A stretch of DNA of 64,000 bases from JABDJZ01 sp047619685 (lineage in GTDB: Bacteria > Bacteroidota > Rhodothermia > Rhodothermales > UBA10348). Position 1 is the stretch's first letter, and the number at the start of each line of letters is the position of its first letter. The stretch covers positions 1-64,000 of the forward strand of contig JBLHLC010000005.1 in NCBI GenBank assembly GCA_047619685.1, given 5' to 3'. The notes below the pieces were generated by a model. The model was not told the origin of the DNA, did no database searches, and saw only the letters and a list, made by a program, of their open reading frames with translations. Below are positions 17,138 through 25,987 of this stretch, one piece after another. The translations under genes and the position numbers were made by a program.

Positions 17138-17219
17138 CAACGGGCCTACAATCGGCAGTTTCTCCGCCACAAGCCTGCCTGTGGCGCAATGACTTATGAC
17201 TCTATTCAAGTCGTTAGCA

Positions 17220-17237
17220 ATGTACCCCGGGGGGGAC
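17220..17237 (+). repeat. tRNA-side copy of the 18-bp direct repeat
   Basis: This stretch spans the last bases of tRNA-Leu plus 3 bases beyond it and equals 14507-14524 exactly. The 2.7 kb between the two copies holds the sorted protein and its lipoprotein but no integrase. Confidence 0.45.
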
Positions 17238-17306
17238 TCGAACCCCCACGTCCTCACGGACATACGATTTTGAGTCGCATGCGTCTACCAATTCCGCCAC
17301 CGGGGC
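17223..17306 (-). tRNA. tRNA-Leu (anticodon CAA)
   Basis: On the minus strand the sequence folds as a class II tRNA. The acceptor 5' strand is GCCCCGG, followed by a D-arm GCGGAATTGGTAGACGC and an anticodon stem TGCGA/TCGTA enclosing CTCAAAA (CAA, complement of 17270-17272). A long variable arm is built on TGTCC/GGACG. The T-arm is GGGGG-TTCGAGT-CCCCC and the 3' acceptor strand is CCGGGGT with discriminator A. The long variable arm and the CAA anticodon give leucine (UUG codon). CCA is not encoded. Confidence 0.95.
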
Positions 17307-17578
17307 AGGTGGATGACTCTGTTTGGCTCAGGCCAAACAAAATCCAATCAGGCTCAATCTCAGATGACCAATACAGTAACAGTTGCTGCCGCGGCAGCCG
17401 TCTGAAGAACAAGCTAACACCAAACGTGGGAAACCGCGCGGCCATCTGTTACCGTAGAGGGTCGTTTACGAACGCATGCACACATTCTTCCCATCGCAGG
17501 CGATTCGTGTCCCTCGCTCAAGTAGGCACCGGGTGCTCCAGTTGGGGCTATCCGCAGCATAGCGCCCTTCGGCAAGCT

Positions 17579-18640
17579 CTACTTTCTTTCAAGGGCGAGG
17601 ATTTCGACTTTGGCGGCCCTTCCTTTGAGTGCCAACTCACCAACCGGATTCAGCAAGTAAGAGGTGTTGTCGGCTAATCTCTGGATGACGGATTTCGAGG
17701 CCAGGAAGTCATGCCCCAGATCATTGCACATGCCTTGAATGCGAGCGGCCGTATTGATGGTGTCTCCGTGAAACGCGATCTCTCGTTTGATATCTCCCAC
17801 TTCTGCAGTCGTCACCATGCCGACGTTCATTCCAGCCTTGAACTCAGGCAGGAGGCCGTAATTCGCAATGTAATGGGCTCTTCTGGATTCCAGTTGATCA
17901 CGGAATGCAAAGTAGGCGTTCACACAATTGTTATCGTCAAAGGCGATCTGACCCTCCCACGTGAGAACAGCCTCGTCTCCGACATATTGGTAGACCTGGC
18001 CTCCGTGATCTGCGATGACGCTTATGTCTCTGAAGCAATCCTGGACCAAGCGACTGTACTTGATATGTCCCAACTTCTCCGCGATCGCAGTTGACGAACG
18101 CATGTCGAGGAACATGAGCAACCGCTCCTCCTCAACGGGGTGATAATAGGTGCCCTTGAGCATCTTCCAGAGATTACCCGGCCCGAACTTGAGGTCGACC
18201 TCCTGGAAAAACTCTATCAAGAATCCGACTATGAAACAGTAGAGGATCAGGACACGGTGGTTACCACTTTCTGCGAAGGCCCTCAGGTCTGCCCTTCCCA
18301 AGCTGGAATCGATCCACGTACTCGTCAACGAGAATCCGATCAGGATCAGGCAAAGAATGATCAGCACATATCCGACACTGCTGATCAGCACCGTCCGACC
18401 GAAGGAGAATTTTCGCGACAGGAATTTGTCGATGAGGAAAGCGTAGCTACCGAATAGTATCCCTGCTGTCGTCCCAAGAATGAGTTGGAAGCTGGCACTC
18501 TCTATGGTCGTGAAACGCTGAGAGAGACCGCCCTCCACAACTTGCCCATATTCCCTCAAGAACCTGAACAGCCAGAAGGCGATCGTCCAGATCACTATGT
18601 GCCTCACCACTCTTTTGAGGTAGGGTTGGACGTTCGTCAT
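17579..18640 (-). CDS. Membrane-bound class III adenylate/guanylate cyclase
   Basis: The start is placed at the ATG at 18640 (MTNVQPYLKRVVRH). The longer frame from 18721 would run into the end of the upstream gene. About four to five hydrophobic segments fill the first ~170 residues. A C-terminal cyclase homology domain follows. The first metal-binding Asp is in LMFLDMRSSTAIAEKL and the second in YVGDEAVLTW. The late loop EIAFHGDTINTAARIQ has the Asn and Arg that bind ribose and stabilise the transition state. All key residues appear present, so the enzyme is probably active in making cAMP or cGMP from NTP at the inner membrane. It lies 31 bases after the lactonase gene and may be the last gene of that operon, or separately expressed. 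Confidence 0.87.
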   Translation of the reverse strand: MTNVQPYLKRVVRHIVIWTIAFWLFRFLREYGQVVEGGLSQRFTTIESASFQLILGTTAGILFGSYAFLIDKFLSRKFSFGRTVLISSVGYVLIILCLILIGFSLTSTWIDSSLGRADLRAFAESGNHRVLILYCFIVGFLIEFFQEVDLKFGPGNLWKMLKGTYYHPVEEERLLMFLDMRSSTAIAEKLGHIKYSRLVQDCFRDISVIADHGGQVYQYVGDEAVLTWEGQIAFDDNNCVNAYFAFRDQLESRRAHYIANYGLLPEFKAGMNVGMVTTAEVGDIKREIAFHGDTINTAARIQGMCNDLGHDFLASKSVIQRLADNTSYLLNPVGELALKGRAAKVEILALERK

Positions 18641-18671
18641 AACGAGTTTTGGTTGTGACCGCCAGACGGAC

Positions 18672-19520
18672 TCACGCTGGAAACGAGGCGTCCAGTTGGT
18701 ACATCCGCTGAGCAGTTCCACCCCAAAGCGCAGCCTGTTCGTCCGCGCTCAGGCGTATCGCCATCTCCTCAACCGCACGCACCCACGCGGCATGCCCCGC
18801 GCGAAGAAGACACACCGGCCAGTCTGAACCAAACATGACCCGGTCTGCGCCGAACGCCTCAAGCACCGTTTCGAAGTAAGGGCGGAGGGTGGCCACGTCC
18901 CAGGCGTCGTCCCGAACCTCGGTGACCATCCCGGACAGCTTGCAGGTCACGTGAGGGCGTTTGGCCAGTTCGCGTATTCCGGAAGCCCACTCCGCGTCGA
19001 AAGCGTCGCGCCGGATGCGCGGCTTGGCGATGTGATCAACCACAAACGCCTGCTCGGGATGCCGATCCACGAAAGTGATGGTCTGTGGCAGGTGTTTCTC
19101 GAAAATGAGTATGTCGTAGACGAGGCCGTAGTTGAGCATGCGCCGGACGCCTTCGCCAAAATCAGTGCGGAGGATGAAGTCGTCATCGGGCTCGTCATGA
19201 ACCACGTGTCGGACGCCTACCAGCTTGGAATGGCCGGCAAATTCCTCCAGGAAGGGTTCGCCTGCGCTCTCCAAAAGAGGCACCCAACCCACAACGCCGC
19301 GGATCTGGTCGTACGTCTCACTGAGACGGAGCAGCCACGCGGTTTCGGCCACCATCTGGCGGGCCTGCACGGCTACACATCCGTCAATCCGGCTGTCGGC
19401 AAGCAGGGGCACCAAGTCCTTCGGCAGGAAGTCCCGCCGGATCACGTCGTGGACGTCGGTCATCCAGACGTAGTCCGTGTCGTTGATGGCCCAGAAGTGT
19501 TGGTGCGAGTCAATTCTCAT
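18672..19520 (-). CDS. Amidohydrolase-family sugar lactonase (L-fuconolactonase-like)
   Basis: The 282-residue TIM-barrel metal hydrolase has the N-terminal metal motif IDSHQHFW (His6, His8), a central FVVDHIAKP, and a C-terminal MFGSDWPVC carrying the metal/proton-shuttle Asp. These match COG3618 lactonases such as L-fuconolactonase and L-rhamnono-gamma-lactonase. The predicted reaction is hydrolysis of an aldonolactone to the aldonic acid in the cytoplasm. It overlaps the preceding aldo/keto reductase gene by 4 bases (ATGA). That reductase should supply the lactone by oxidising the sugar, so the two form consecutive steps. Confidence 0.85.
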   Translation of the reverse strand: MRIDSHQHFWAINDTDYVWMTDVHDVIRRDFLPKDLVPLLADSRIDGCVAVQARQMVAETAWLLRLSETYDQIRGVVGWVPLLESAGEPFLEEFAGHSKLVGVRHVVHDEPDDDFILRTDFGEGVRRMLNYGLVYDILIFEKHLPQTITFVDRHPEQAFVVDHIAKPRIRRDAFDAEWASGIRELAKRPHVTCKLSGMVTEVRDDAWDVATLRPYFETVLEAFGADRVMFGSDWPVCLLRAGHAAWVRAVEEMAIRLSADEQAALWGGTAQRMYQLDASFPA

Positions 19521-20491
19521 GAGGAGCCAGCCTTCATGCGATCGATGCCAGCGTCAAAGTCCCATTGTTTGTCGATCACGGGTGCCAGGATGGTGCGGAC
19601 CTCAGCCAACAAATCCTGGTCGATGGGCTCAGCATGCCACGCCACGTTCCGCAACACAGATTCAGACCGCGCCGTGCTGAACATGGTGGTCGGAAAGAAC
19701 GTGTTCTGCGACGAGAACTGCAGTGCCAGTTTGGCGATGGACGTCCCGTGCTCCACGCAGAACCGCGCGGCCAGGGTAGCCACGGCGCGCACCTGCTCGT
19801 TAGCCGGGTGCCACGCTGGCGGACTACCTCCGGTCAGCAGCCCGCACCCAAATGGGGAGGCGCTGATGATGCCGATATCCTTGGCCCGGCAGTCGGTAAC
19901 CAGTTCCAGCCCACGCGTGTCGATCAGGCTGTAGTGGTTGTGGACCATGATGGCGTCCACGGGCACTTCCTGGACGACCCGCTGCCACAGGTCCATCGGA
20001 TAGATGCCCGCGCTCACAGAACCTATCAGGCCTTCGTTCTTCAGCGCAGACAGGGCCGGAAAGCCCTCGGAGAATGCGAGTTCAGTCTTGGAGAAACCCT
20101 GGTATTCAAAATCATGCAGGTGCAGAATGTCCACGTAGTCCGTTCCGAGCCGCCGCATGCTCTCCTGGAGCTCCGCACGGATGCGTCTCTCGGTGTAGTC
20201 CAGGTCGTCCTCCCCATACGCCCCCGGAGCCGTGTATTTGCCAGCCTTGGTGGACAGGTAATAACGGTCACGCGAGACATCCCGCAGCGCCTTCCCCAGC
20301 ACGGTTTCAGCCACAGTGCCACCGTAAGCCGGCGCAACGTCGAAGTAGTTGATGCCCGCGTCAAGCGCCGCATGGACGGCGCGGATGCCTTCTGCCTCGT
20401 CGATGGGTCGGAACACGTTCCCCAGCGAGGAAGCCCCAAAGCTGAGAGACGAAACGTTCAGGCCAGTCTTGCCCAGTACGTTGTAATCCAT
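19517..20491 (-). CDS. Aldo/keto reductase, L-fucose / L-galactose dehydrogenase type
   Basis: The 324-residue enzyme has the AKR barrel with catalytic Asp51, Tyr56 and Lys82 and a histidine in DILHLHDFEY (His124 or His126). The N terminus (MDYNVLGKTGLNVSSLSFGASSLG shortened: NVLGKTG...FGASSLGNVF) and the YLSTKAGKY segment are close to L-galactose and D-threo-aldose 1-dehydrogenases. It probably oxidises a free aldose at C1 to the lactone with NAD(P)+. It is coupled by ATGA overlap to the lactonase gene downstream and lies 4 bases after the Zn-dehydrogenase gene. Context supports a non-phosphorylating pathway for L-fucose or a related deoxy sugar. Confidence 0.85.
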   Translation of the reverse strand: MDYNVLGKTGLNVSSLSFGASSLGNVFRPIDEAEGIRAVHAALDAGINYFDVAPAYGGTVAETVLGKALRDVSRDRYYLSTKAGKYTAPGAYGEDDLDYTERRIRAELQESMRRLGTDYVDILHLHDFEYQGFSKTELAFSEGFPALSALKNEGLIGSVSAGIYPMDLWQRVVQEVPVDAIMVHNHYSLIDTRGLELVTDCRAKDIGIISASPFGCGLLTGGSPPAWHPANEQVRAVATLAARFCVEHGTSIAKLALQFSSQNTFFPTTMFSTARSESVLRNVAWHAEPIDQDLLAEVRTILAPVIDKQWDFDAGIDRMKAGSS

Positions 20492-20495
20492 GGCG

Positions 20496-21548
20496 TCAGT
20501 CGAGCTCGATCTGCACCTTGACGGACGTCTCGCCGTGGCGCGCCTCGTGAAACGCCTGCCTCAGTTGATCGAAAGGGAAGGTATGGGTGATCAGAGGCCG
20601 TGGGTCAATCTGGCCCGAGGACACCAGCGCAATCACGCGCTCAAACACATTGGCGAATCGCCACGATCCGACGTAACTCAGTTCTTTGGTGAGGAGCGCA
20701 TTGGCCGGAATGGCCACACCGTCCTCCAGAGTCCCGACCTGCACGACGGTGGCACCGCGAGCGGCGAGCCGGATGGCCTGGTCCAGGGCGGGAGCCGCGC
20801 CGGACGCCTCAAAGACCACCTCAAAGCCACCTGGCGCAAGAACGGAGGCCCGCTTCGAGACCTCGGAATCTGACGGATCCAATGTGTTGGCACCACCACT
20901 CGATTCGGCGAAAGCGCGAGCCGAGGGTCTGGGATCCGAGACGGTAATGCTACTGGCCCCATACGCCCGCGCAATAATCAGAATCATCTGCCCAATGGTG
21001 CCGCCTCCGGTAATCAGGACACTTTTCCCCGCCACGCCGCCACTGCGTTGCAACGCGTGCGCCGCCACACTCAGGGGCTCCAGAAGCGCCCCCCAGGACA
21101 ATTCGAATCCGTCAGGAAGCACGGCACAGTTGCGAACCGGGGAAAGGGCATATTCGGCAAAACACCCGGCGCTTGGCGGATCCACACTCGCCGACCCGAA
21201 ATAGACCATTTCCGGGCACAGGTTGTAGAGGCCCTGCCGGCAGAGGGAGCAGCGCCCGCACGGCCGGGAAGGATCGACGGCAACCGCCGTGCCCACCGGG
21301 GGACCATCGACACCCTCGCCCAATGCCGCCACTTCGCCCGCAAATTCGTGCCCGAGTATGAAGGGGCGGCTGGGCACAAAATTGCCGCACCGGCCATCCT
21401 TCAGATAGTGAAGGTCACTCCCGCAGATGCCTGCCGTGCGGACGCGCACGAGGACTTCGCCGGGGCCGGGAACGGGGCGGGGGACGGTCTCCAGTCTTAT
21501 GTCGTCGGCGCCGTGGAGTACCCAGGCCTGCATGTTTGAAGTGGTCAT
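20496..21548 (-). CDS. Zinc-dependent sugar alcohol dehydrogenase (L-idonate 5-dehydrogenase / sorbitol dehydrogenase type)
   Basis: This is a medium-chain dehydrogenase of 350 residues. The catalytic zinc ligands are Cys42 (GICGSDLHY) and His67-Glu68 (LGHEFAG). The structural zinc cysteines are Cys97, Cys100, Cys103 and Cys111. A Rossmann segment ITGGGTIGQM follows. Phrases such as KDGRCGNF and VYFGSASVDPP...GCFAEY point to the L-idonate 5-dehydrogenase branch. It oxidises a secondary alcohol of a sugar, polyol or aldonate to a ketone. In this operon it could act on the aldonate made by the lactonase or on the imported sugar; the sequence does not decide. The start overlaps the transporter stop by 4 bases. 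Confidence 0.85.
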   Translation of the reverse strand: MTTSNMQAWVLHGADDIRLETVPRPVPGPGEVLVRVRTAGICGSDLHYLKDGRCGNFVPSRPFILGHEFAGEVAALGEGVDGPPVGTAVAVDPSRPCGRCSLCRQGLYNLCPEMVYFGSASVDPPSAGCFAEYALSPVRNCAVLPDGFELSWGALLEPLSVAAHALQRSGGVAGKSVLITGGGTIGQMILIIARAYGASSITVSDPRPSARAFAESSGGANTLDPSDSEVSKRASVLAPGGFEVVFEASGAAPALDQAIRLAARGATVVQVGTLEDGVAIPANALLTKELSYVGSWRFANVFERVIALVSSGQIDPRPLITHTFPFDQLRQAFHEARHGETSVKVQIELD

Positions 21549-23233
21549 CCGAGGAACAGGTACAGCACTACCATCAACGTGAATAGAATGAGGGCCACAG
21601 ATCTGGGATCACTCCAGCCAGCCAGCCGGCCTTGAAGCGCCTTGGCGGGACTGCCCCAGCACGCGTTCTCCAGTTGGTGGGCGGGCGGCGGCGGAGTGGC
21701 AAATGACACGCCCACGTACGTCACCACGCACAACGCGCAGAGAATGGGACCGACAATCATGAAGGGTATCCCCAGGCCGTGGACCGGGTCGGTCACCAGT
21801 CCCGAGAACCCTTCCGGAGCCCCTCCGAGCAAGACTGCCCCGACCGCCTTCATGTCCACGATGAAGTAGACCAGGCCCACAAAACACCCCACGGCAAACG
21901 TGGTGAGGGCCGCCTCGTTGGTCCCGCGCCTCCAAAAGACCCCGAGCACCAAAACGGCGGTGACAGCCGGGGCAAAGATCATGGGGATCTTGTTGATGGC
22001 CTCGAAGATGTTGGCAAACTGATCCCCCTGGGTCGACCACAGCATCGCGAGCACCATCACCACGCCCGCACTGATACGGCCGATCCGGACTTCCTTCTGG
22101 TCAGACATGTCCGGCTTCAGGCGCTTTACGATGTCGACCGAAATCAGCGTGGCGCAGCTGTTCAGCGCGGCGGCGATCGTGCTCATGAGCGCGGCAAGAA
22201 GGCCGGCTGCCAGAAGCCCCTTGAGGCCTTCGGGAATCAGGAGGTTGATCAGGTTCGGCAGCGTCGAGTTAAAATCCGTTGATCCGTCCGCCAGCGTCCC
22301 GAGGGAAATCGCACCGTTCTTGACCAGAACAAGAGCAATCACGCCCGGAAAAACCATCAGGAAAACCGGGAGGATCTTCAGGAAGCCAGCAAAGAGAGCC
22401 CCCCGTTGGCCGTCGTATTCGGTTCTGGCGCCAAGGACACGCTGGACAATGGTCTGATCGGAACACCAGTACCAGACGCCCAGAACGGGATACCCGAGCA
22501 GGATGGCAAGCCACGAATACGGGTTGAGGTTGCCGGCGGTGTCCCGGATCGGGTGGATCATGCTCAGCTGGTCCGAACCAACTTGACCCTGAAAATCGGC
22601 CAGGGAGTTCACGCCCACCTTTGGCAGATATTGGATTCCGAGCACGGTGATGAGGACGGCACCACCCAGGAGTAGAAACGTCTGAATGGTCTCGGTGACA
22701 ACCACCGCCTTGAGGCCGCCAAGCACCGTGTATATCACCGTCACGAGCGAGATCAACACGATCGACCACAGGATCGGCACACCCAGGAAGGCCTCGAATA
22801 GCTTGGCCCCGGCGAACAGGCTGATGCCGATGTGCAGGAGGAGCGCGCCGAAGATGGCTATGGCTGCCAGAAAGGTGCGGGCCGACGGACTGTAGCGTCG
22901 CTCCAGGAATTCCGGCAGGGTGGAGATCCCACTCCGGAAGTAGAACGGAGCAAAGAAGAGAGCCAGGGCAATCAGGCAGAACGAGGCCATCCACTCGAAA
23001 TTCCCCATCACCAGCCCGACATCGGCGCCCGCTGCCGCCAGTCCGACCAGGTGGATTGTCGAGATGTTGGACGCGAAAAGGGCCCCGCCAATCGTGAACC
23101 ACCCCAGGGATTTGCCCGCAAGGAAGTACTCGCTGCTCGTGCTGTTCTTTCGGTAGCCCGCCCAGATTCCGATGCCGGTGATACCGATCAGGTAGATCGC
23201 GATTACAACGAGGTCCAGCGTCGAAATGGTCAT
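21545..23233 (-). CDS. Sodium/solute symporter (SSS family), sugar type
   Basis: I choose the ATG at 23233, giving MTISTLDLVVIAIYL, the normal SSS N terminus. An ATG at 23275 would add 14 polar residues. About 14 hydrophobic helices are visible over ~562 residues, with GIWAGYRKNSTSSEYFLAGKSL and FASNISTIHLVGLA near the sodium site. WYWCSDQTIVQRVLGA is typical of sugar-transporting SGLT-like members. It should import a sugar with sodium across the inner membrane. It is the first gene of a four-gene run (transporter, Zn dehydrogenase, aldo/keto reductase, lactonase), all joined by overlaps or 4-base gaps. Substrate inferred from neighbours: a 6-deoxy sugar such as L-fucose. Confidence 0.9.
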   Translation of the reverse strand: MTISTLDLVVIAIYLIGITGIGIWAGYRKNSTSSEYFLAGKSLGWFTIGGALFASNISTIHLVGLAAAGADVGLVMGNFEWMASFCLIALALFFAPFYFRSGISTLPEFLERRYSPSARTFLAAIAIFGALLLHIGISLFAGAKLFEAFLGVPILWSIVLISLVTVIYTVLGGLKAVVVTETIQTFLLLGGAVLITVLGIQYLPKVGVNSLADFQGQVGSDQLSMIHPIRDTAGNLNPYSWLAILLGYPVLGVWYWCSDQTIVQRVLGARTEYDGQRGALFAGFLKILPVFLMVFPGVIALVLVKNGAISLGTLADGSTDFNSTLPNLINLLIPEGLKGLLAAGLLAALMSTIAAALNSCATLISVDIVKRLKPDMSDQKEVRIGRISAGVVMVLAMLWSTQGDQFANIFEAINKIPMIFAPAVTAVLVLGVFWRRGTNEAALTTFAVGCFVGLVYFIVDMKAVGAVLLGGAPEGFSGLVTDPVHGLGIPFMIVGPILCALCVVTYVGVSFATPPPPAHQLENACWGSPAKALQGRLAGWSDPRSVALILFTLMVVLYLFLG

Positions 23234-23349
23234 GTGCGTTTGCGTATTCAGGCGCCGGAAGTTAGACAACCTCATGGGGAAAACAGGCGAAACCCGGCCA
23301 ACCTCTTGAAGACCATCGTGTACTTTGTGTACCCAACCCTCCCTACCTC

Positions 23350-24912
23350 ATGCCATCTTCCCCCCAACGACGCCGGCAGTTGATGCTGGCCGTAGCCGCC
23401 GGAGGATCGGTTCTCTTGATTGTAGCCGTGTTTCTCGGTGGGGACGCTCTGCAGACCACAGACATGGGAGGCACGATGGGAGCCAGTTCTGCGCTGGCTC
23501 TGGGGGAGATTGGTGCCGGATGGCAAGGGGGGCTGAAGGGAGACCTCGAGGGCCGGCTGGATGATTCCTTCGCCATCGAATTTGACGTCTTCAATCGCTC
23601 GGGGGACGTTCGCGAAGCCAGGTACAGCCTCTATTTCTCCCGAGACGGGGAATTCAGCGCTGACAATGATTGCCTGGTCGGAGAAAGCAGCCTTCAAATA
23701 CCAGCCAGCAACAAGGCGGCGGTGTCATTCCGCACCACCGCGCACCTCGTGAATTGCCTGGACGCAGGGCCGTGGCGTGCCGCTGTATTGGATGAAGCGG
23801 CGGGCACGTGGACAGAACTCGATGAGCCGTACACCATCCAGGGAGGCCAGGCGCAGATGACGCTGGCAGCCTTTCCTCCGCAGGTGGGGCACCGAGCGGG
23901 AATCAAACTGGACGTGGATGTTTCCAGAGAGGCTGGTTCGATTGGCGCCATGGGACTGTGGCAGCACCCTGTTGACGTCTGGCTGCGGAACGAGGACGAA
24001 CTGTGCCTAGTGGAATTGGCGCCGGTTGACCTTCAACGAGATCCCGTCCGCGGCGGTGATGGCGCGTGGAAAACCAGCCGCATCCAGGTGGATGTTGCGC
24101 TGAAGGAGGCCGTCCGGGTTTCATCCCTCGGAGGTTATGCCGACCCGTTTGAGGAAGGCGCGCTTCTCGAAGAACGCCGGGATTGCGATGGTTGCCGTGC
24201 GCCAGAACTGGCGGGTCGGTGCAGTCTTGAAGAGGGGGAGTGGGACGTCTCCGTGGGACCGACCGTCCCGGCATGGCATACAATCAAGACCGTGTATCTG
24301 CATGCTCCGCCGGTGACCATAGATCCGACCCTGATGCAGATCACGCTTTCCGAGGGCGAGGTCGGTTCGTTTGAGCGCATGGCCTATAACCCCGGTCAGG
24401 GGGCGGTCAGCTGGACGTCCGCGGCATCAGACCGGTTCGCCGGTGACTGGATGGTCGGCATGACGGATCAGAGCCTTACGGGGCGCAAGCCTGGACCGGT
24501 CCAATTCACCGTCTCTGCCCGTGACCTCGCTCCGGGATTGTATACGGGCGACTTCGTTTTCGTGGCGGCCGACTTCTACGGAACGGAGATCAAGATTCCC
24601 GTCGAGTTGACGGTCGAAGCGGCGCGAAGGGGCCCAGACTCGTCGGTGGCCCAGGAATTCGCGGTCAGCAATTACCCCAACCCATTCAACGGTCGCACCA
24701 CGCTGCAGCTCGAAATCCAGGCCGAGGGTCGGTTCAAGTTGACGGTCTTCGATATCCAGGGACGCGAAGTGCGTCTTCTCCTGGACGAATGGCTTTCGGT
24801 GGGGACACAAGAAGTACCGTTTGACGCCCAGGACCTGCCGAGTGGTACCTACCTGTACAGGCTCACTGGCGAAGGAACGACCATCTCGGGCACAATGTCG
24901 CTGGTCAAGTAG
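23350..24912 (+). CDS. Secreted protein with T9SS sorting domain, function unknown
   Basis: The 520-residue protein starts with a basic n-region and one hydrophobic span (QLMLAVAAGGSVLLIVAVFL). A CARDB-like beta-sandwich segment (FAIEFDVFNRSGDVREARYS, DGEFSADNDCLVGE) follows. A central part has several cysteines, including CDGCRAPELAGRC. Another Ig-like domain (LSEGEVGSFERMAYNPGQGA) precedes a T9SS type A domain: VSNYPNPFNGRTTL, VFDIQGREV, DLPSGTYLYRL. No enzyme motif is visible, so it is more likely structural or binding. It is transcribed divergently from the sugar transporter operon with about 115 bases between, so the two units may share control. The end is convergent with the next lipoprotein gene, 13 bases apart. 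Confidence 0.78.
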   Translation: MPSSPQRRRQLMLAVAAGGSVLLIVAVFLGGDALQTTDMGGTMGASSALALGEIGAGWQGGLKGDLEGRLDDSFAIEFDVFNRSGDVREARYSLYFSRDGEFSADNDCLVGESSLQIPASNKAAVSFRTTAHLVNCLDAGPWRAAVLDEAAGTWTELDEPYTIQGGQAQMTLAAFPPQVGHRAGIKLDVDVSREAGSIGAMGLWQHPVDVWLRNEDELCLVELAPVDLQRDPVRGGDGAWKTSRIQVDVALKEAVRVSSLGGYADPFEEGALLEERRDCDGCRAPELAGRCSLEEGEWDVSVGPTVPAWHTIKTVYLHAPPVTIDPTLMQITLSEGEVGSFERMAYNPGQGAVSWTSAASDRFAGDWMVGMTDQSLTGRKPGPVQFTVSARDLAPGLYTGDFVFVAADFYGTEIKIPVELTVEAARRGPDSSVAQEFAVSNYPNPFNGRTTLQLEIQAEGRFKLTVFDIQGREVRLLLDEWLSVGTQEVPFDAQDLPSGTYLYRLTGEGTTISGTMSLVK

Positions 24913-24925
24913 CCTGAAAGGCCGT

Positions 24926-25810
24926 CTAGGGCCGGGCGCGAACGACCTTCAGTTTCGTATACAGATCTTCTTCCCAGTACGGGGATCTCAGGTGTTCCAC
25001 GAGGTCCATCCGATAACGATCGTCTCCGGATCGCATGGCGAGAATGACGCGTGCGGGGCCGGTGCCTCGAATCCAGGTCTCGGACAGCGCAGACTCTTCG
25101 CCAATCATGGACGGGACGGGCGCCGAATAGGCCAGTTCGATCCGCGTGGCACGTAGCGAATCGCCCCAGGCTTCATCCTGGACCGACGTAGCCTGGACCG
25201 CCACGACGGAGCCGTGGTGGGTTAGCACCGAGAACGACACGGGCCGCTGAATGGCGCGAACAAGTACCGGAATCGCCGAGGCCGGAAAAACGCCGCCGCC
25301 GACACGCCACGACTCAGACGCGTTGCCGTAGTCGTCACTTCGGTAAAGATGATCGACGCGGCCGTTTCCATCGAAGGAGAACTCGCGGTACTGATTGGAG
25401 CACCAATCAAAACTGGAGAACGAGGCCTTGATGGGGGACAGGTCTGCCTGGGCGAGGTTGGCCACCCAACTCCTCTTGTATTCGTAGGACCGGCTCTCGA
25501 ACTCGTAAAAGAGCGCGTACTTGAAGGCCGACACCGGATTGGCGGCCTGTGAGGTTGCCTTGGACGCGGTTGCCCTGTCAAAGTCGTGTTTGACCAGGTA
25601 CGTGCCGGCAAGGAACGACTGCTCCCGCTCCCGTCCGTACTGGTCTCTGGACCGCTTGATTTGGTAGAAAGCCACCTCCGCCTGGCCGTCATTCCAGATG
25701 TCGGCGGTCAGGAAATCGGCGTCCAGGTCGAGGCCCGAATCATTGGAAGCGGGGGCAGCGCACGCACCAAGGAGCACACTGGCCGACAAGATGAGGGTGC
25801 GGAGTTGCAT
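24926..25810 (-). CDS. Lipoprotein, function unknown
   Basis: The 294-residue product begins MQLRTLILSASVLLGAC with a clear lipobox (LGAC, Cys17). It is therefore exported and lipid-anchored, probably in the outer membrane. The rest is mostly beta-rich (YQIKRSRDQYGRE, YEFESRSYEYKRSW, FSSFDWCSNQYREF, then ATRIELAYS and DDRYRMDLVEHL). I do not recognise a family. The gene lies alone between a convergent sorted protein gene and the divergent GH3 gene. The upstream region (25811-25987) carries a palindromic sequence that could regulate either side. Confidence 0.7.
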   Translation of the reverse strand: MQLRTLILSASVLLGACAAPASNDSGLDLDADFLTADIWNDGQAEVAFYQIKRSRDQYGREREQSFLAGTYLVKHDFDRATASKATSQAANPVSAFKYALFYEFESRSYEYKRSWVANLAQADLSPIKASFSSFDWCSNQYREFSFDGNGRVDHLYRSDDYGNASESWRVGGGVFPASAIPVLVRAIQRPVSFSVLTHHGSVVAVQATSVQDEAWGDSLRATRIELAYSAPVPSMIGEESALSETWIRGTGPARVILAMRSGDDRYRMDLVEHLRSPYWEEDLYTKLKVVRARP

Positions 25811-25904
25811 GGTTAGTCAGCGCTCCAGCGCCTTTGAATGTGTCCCGATGTCGTCCTCAAAAGTACTCGGACGAAGCCATCGACGCGAAGCAGAGGCGTT
25901 CGTT

Positions 25905-25934
25905 TTATGAAACATCATGAAAACCTTTTCATAA
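25905..25934. promoter_or_regulatory. Palindromic candidate operator upstream of the GH3 gene
   Basis: ATGAAAACCTTTTCAT at 25917-25932 is a perfect inverted repeat with a 2-base centre. An outer pair TTATGAAA (25905-25912) and TTTCATAA (25927-25934) is also perfect, so ATGAAA occurs twice at 10-base spacing. The site is 53-83 bases upstream of the GH3 start. The shape resembles LacI-family operators, which often control glycoside hydrolases, although those usually have CG at the centre. No regulator gene lies nearby. Role inferred. Confidence 0.45.
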
Positions 25935-25987
25935 CGCCGCGGCTGCACTAGAATGGCAATCCCCTCTACGCAAGCTGGTTGTACACC

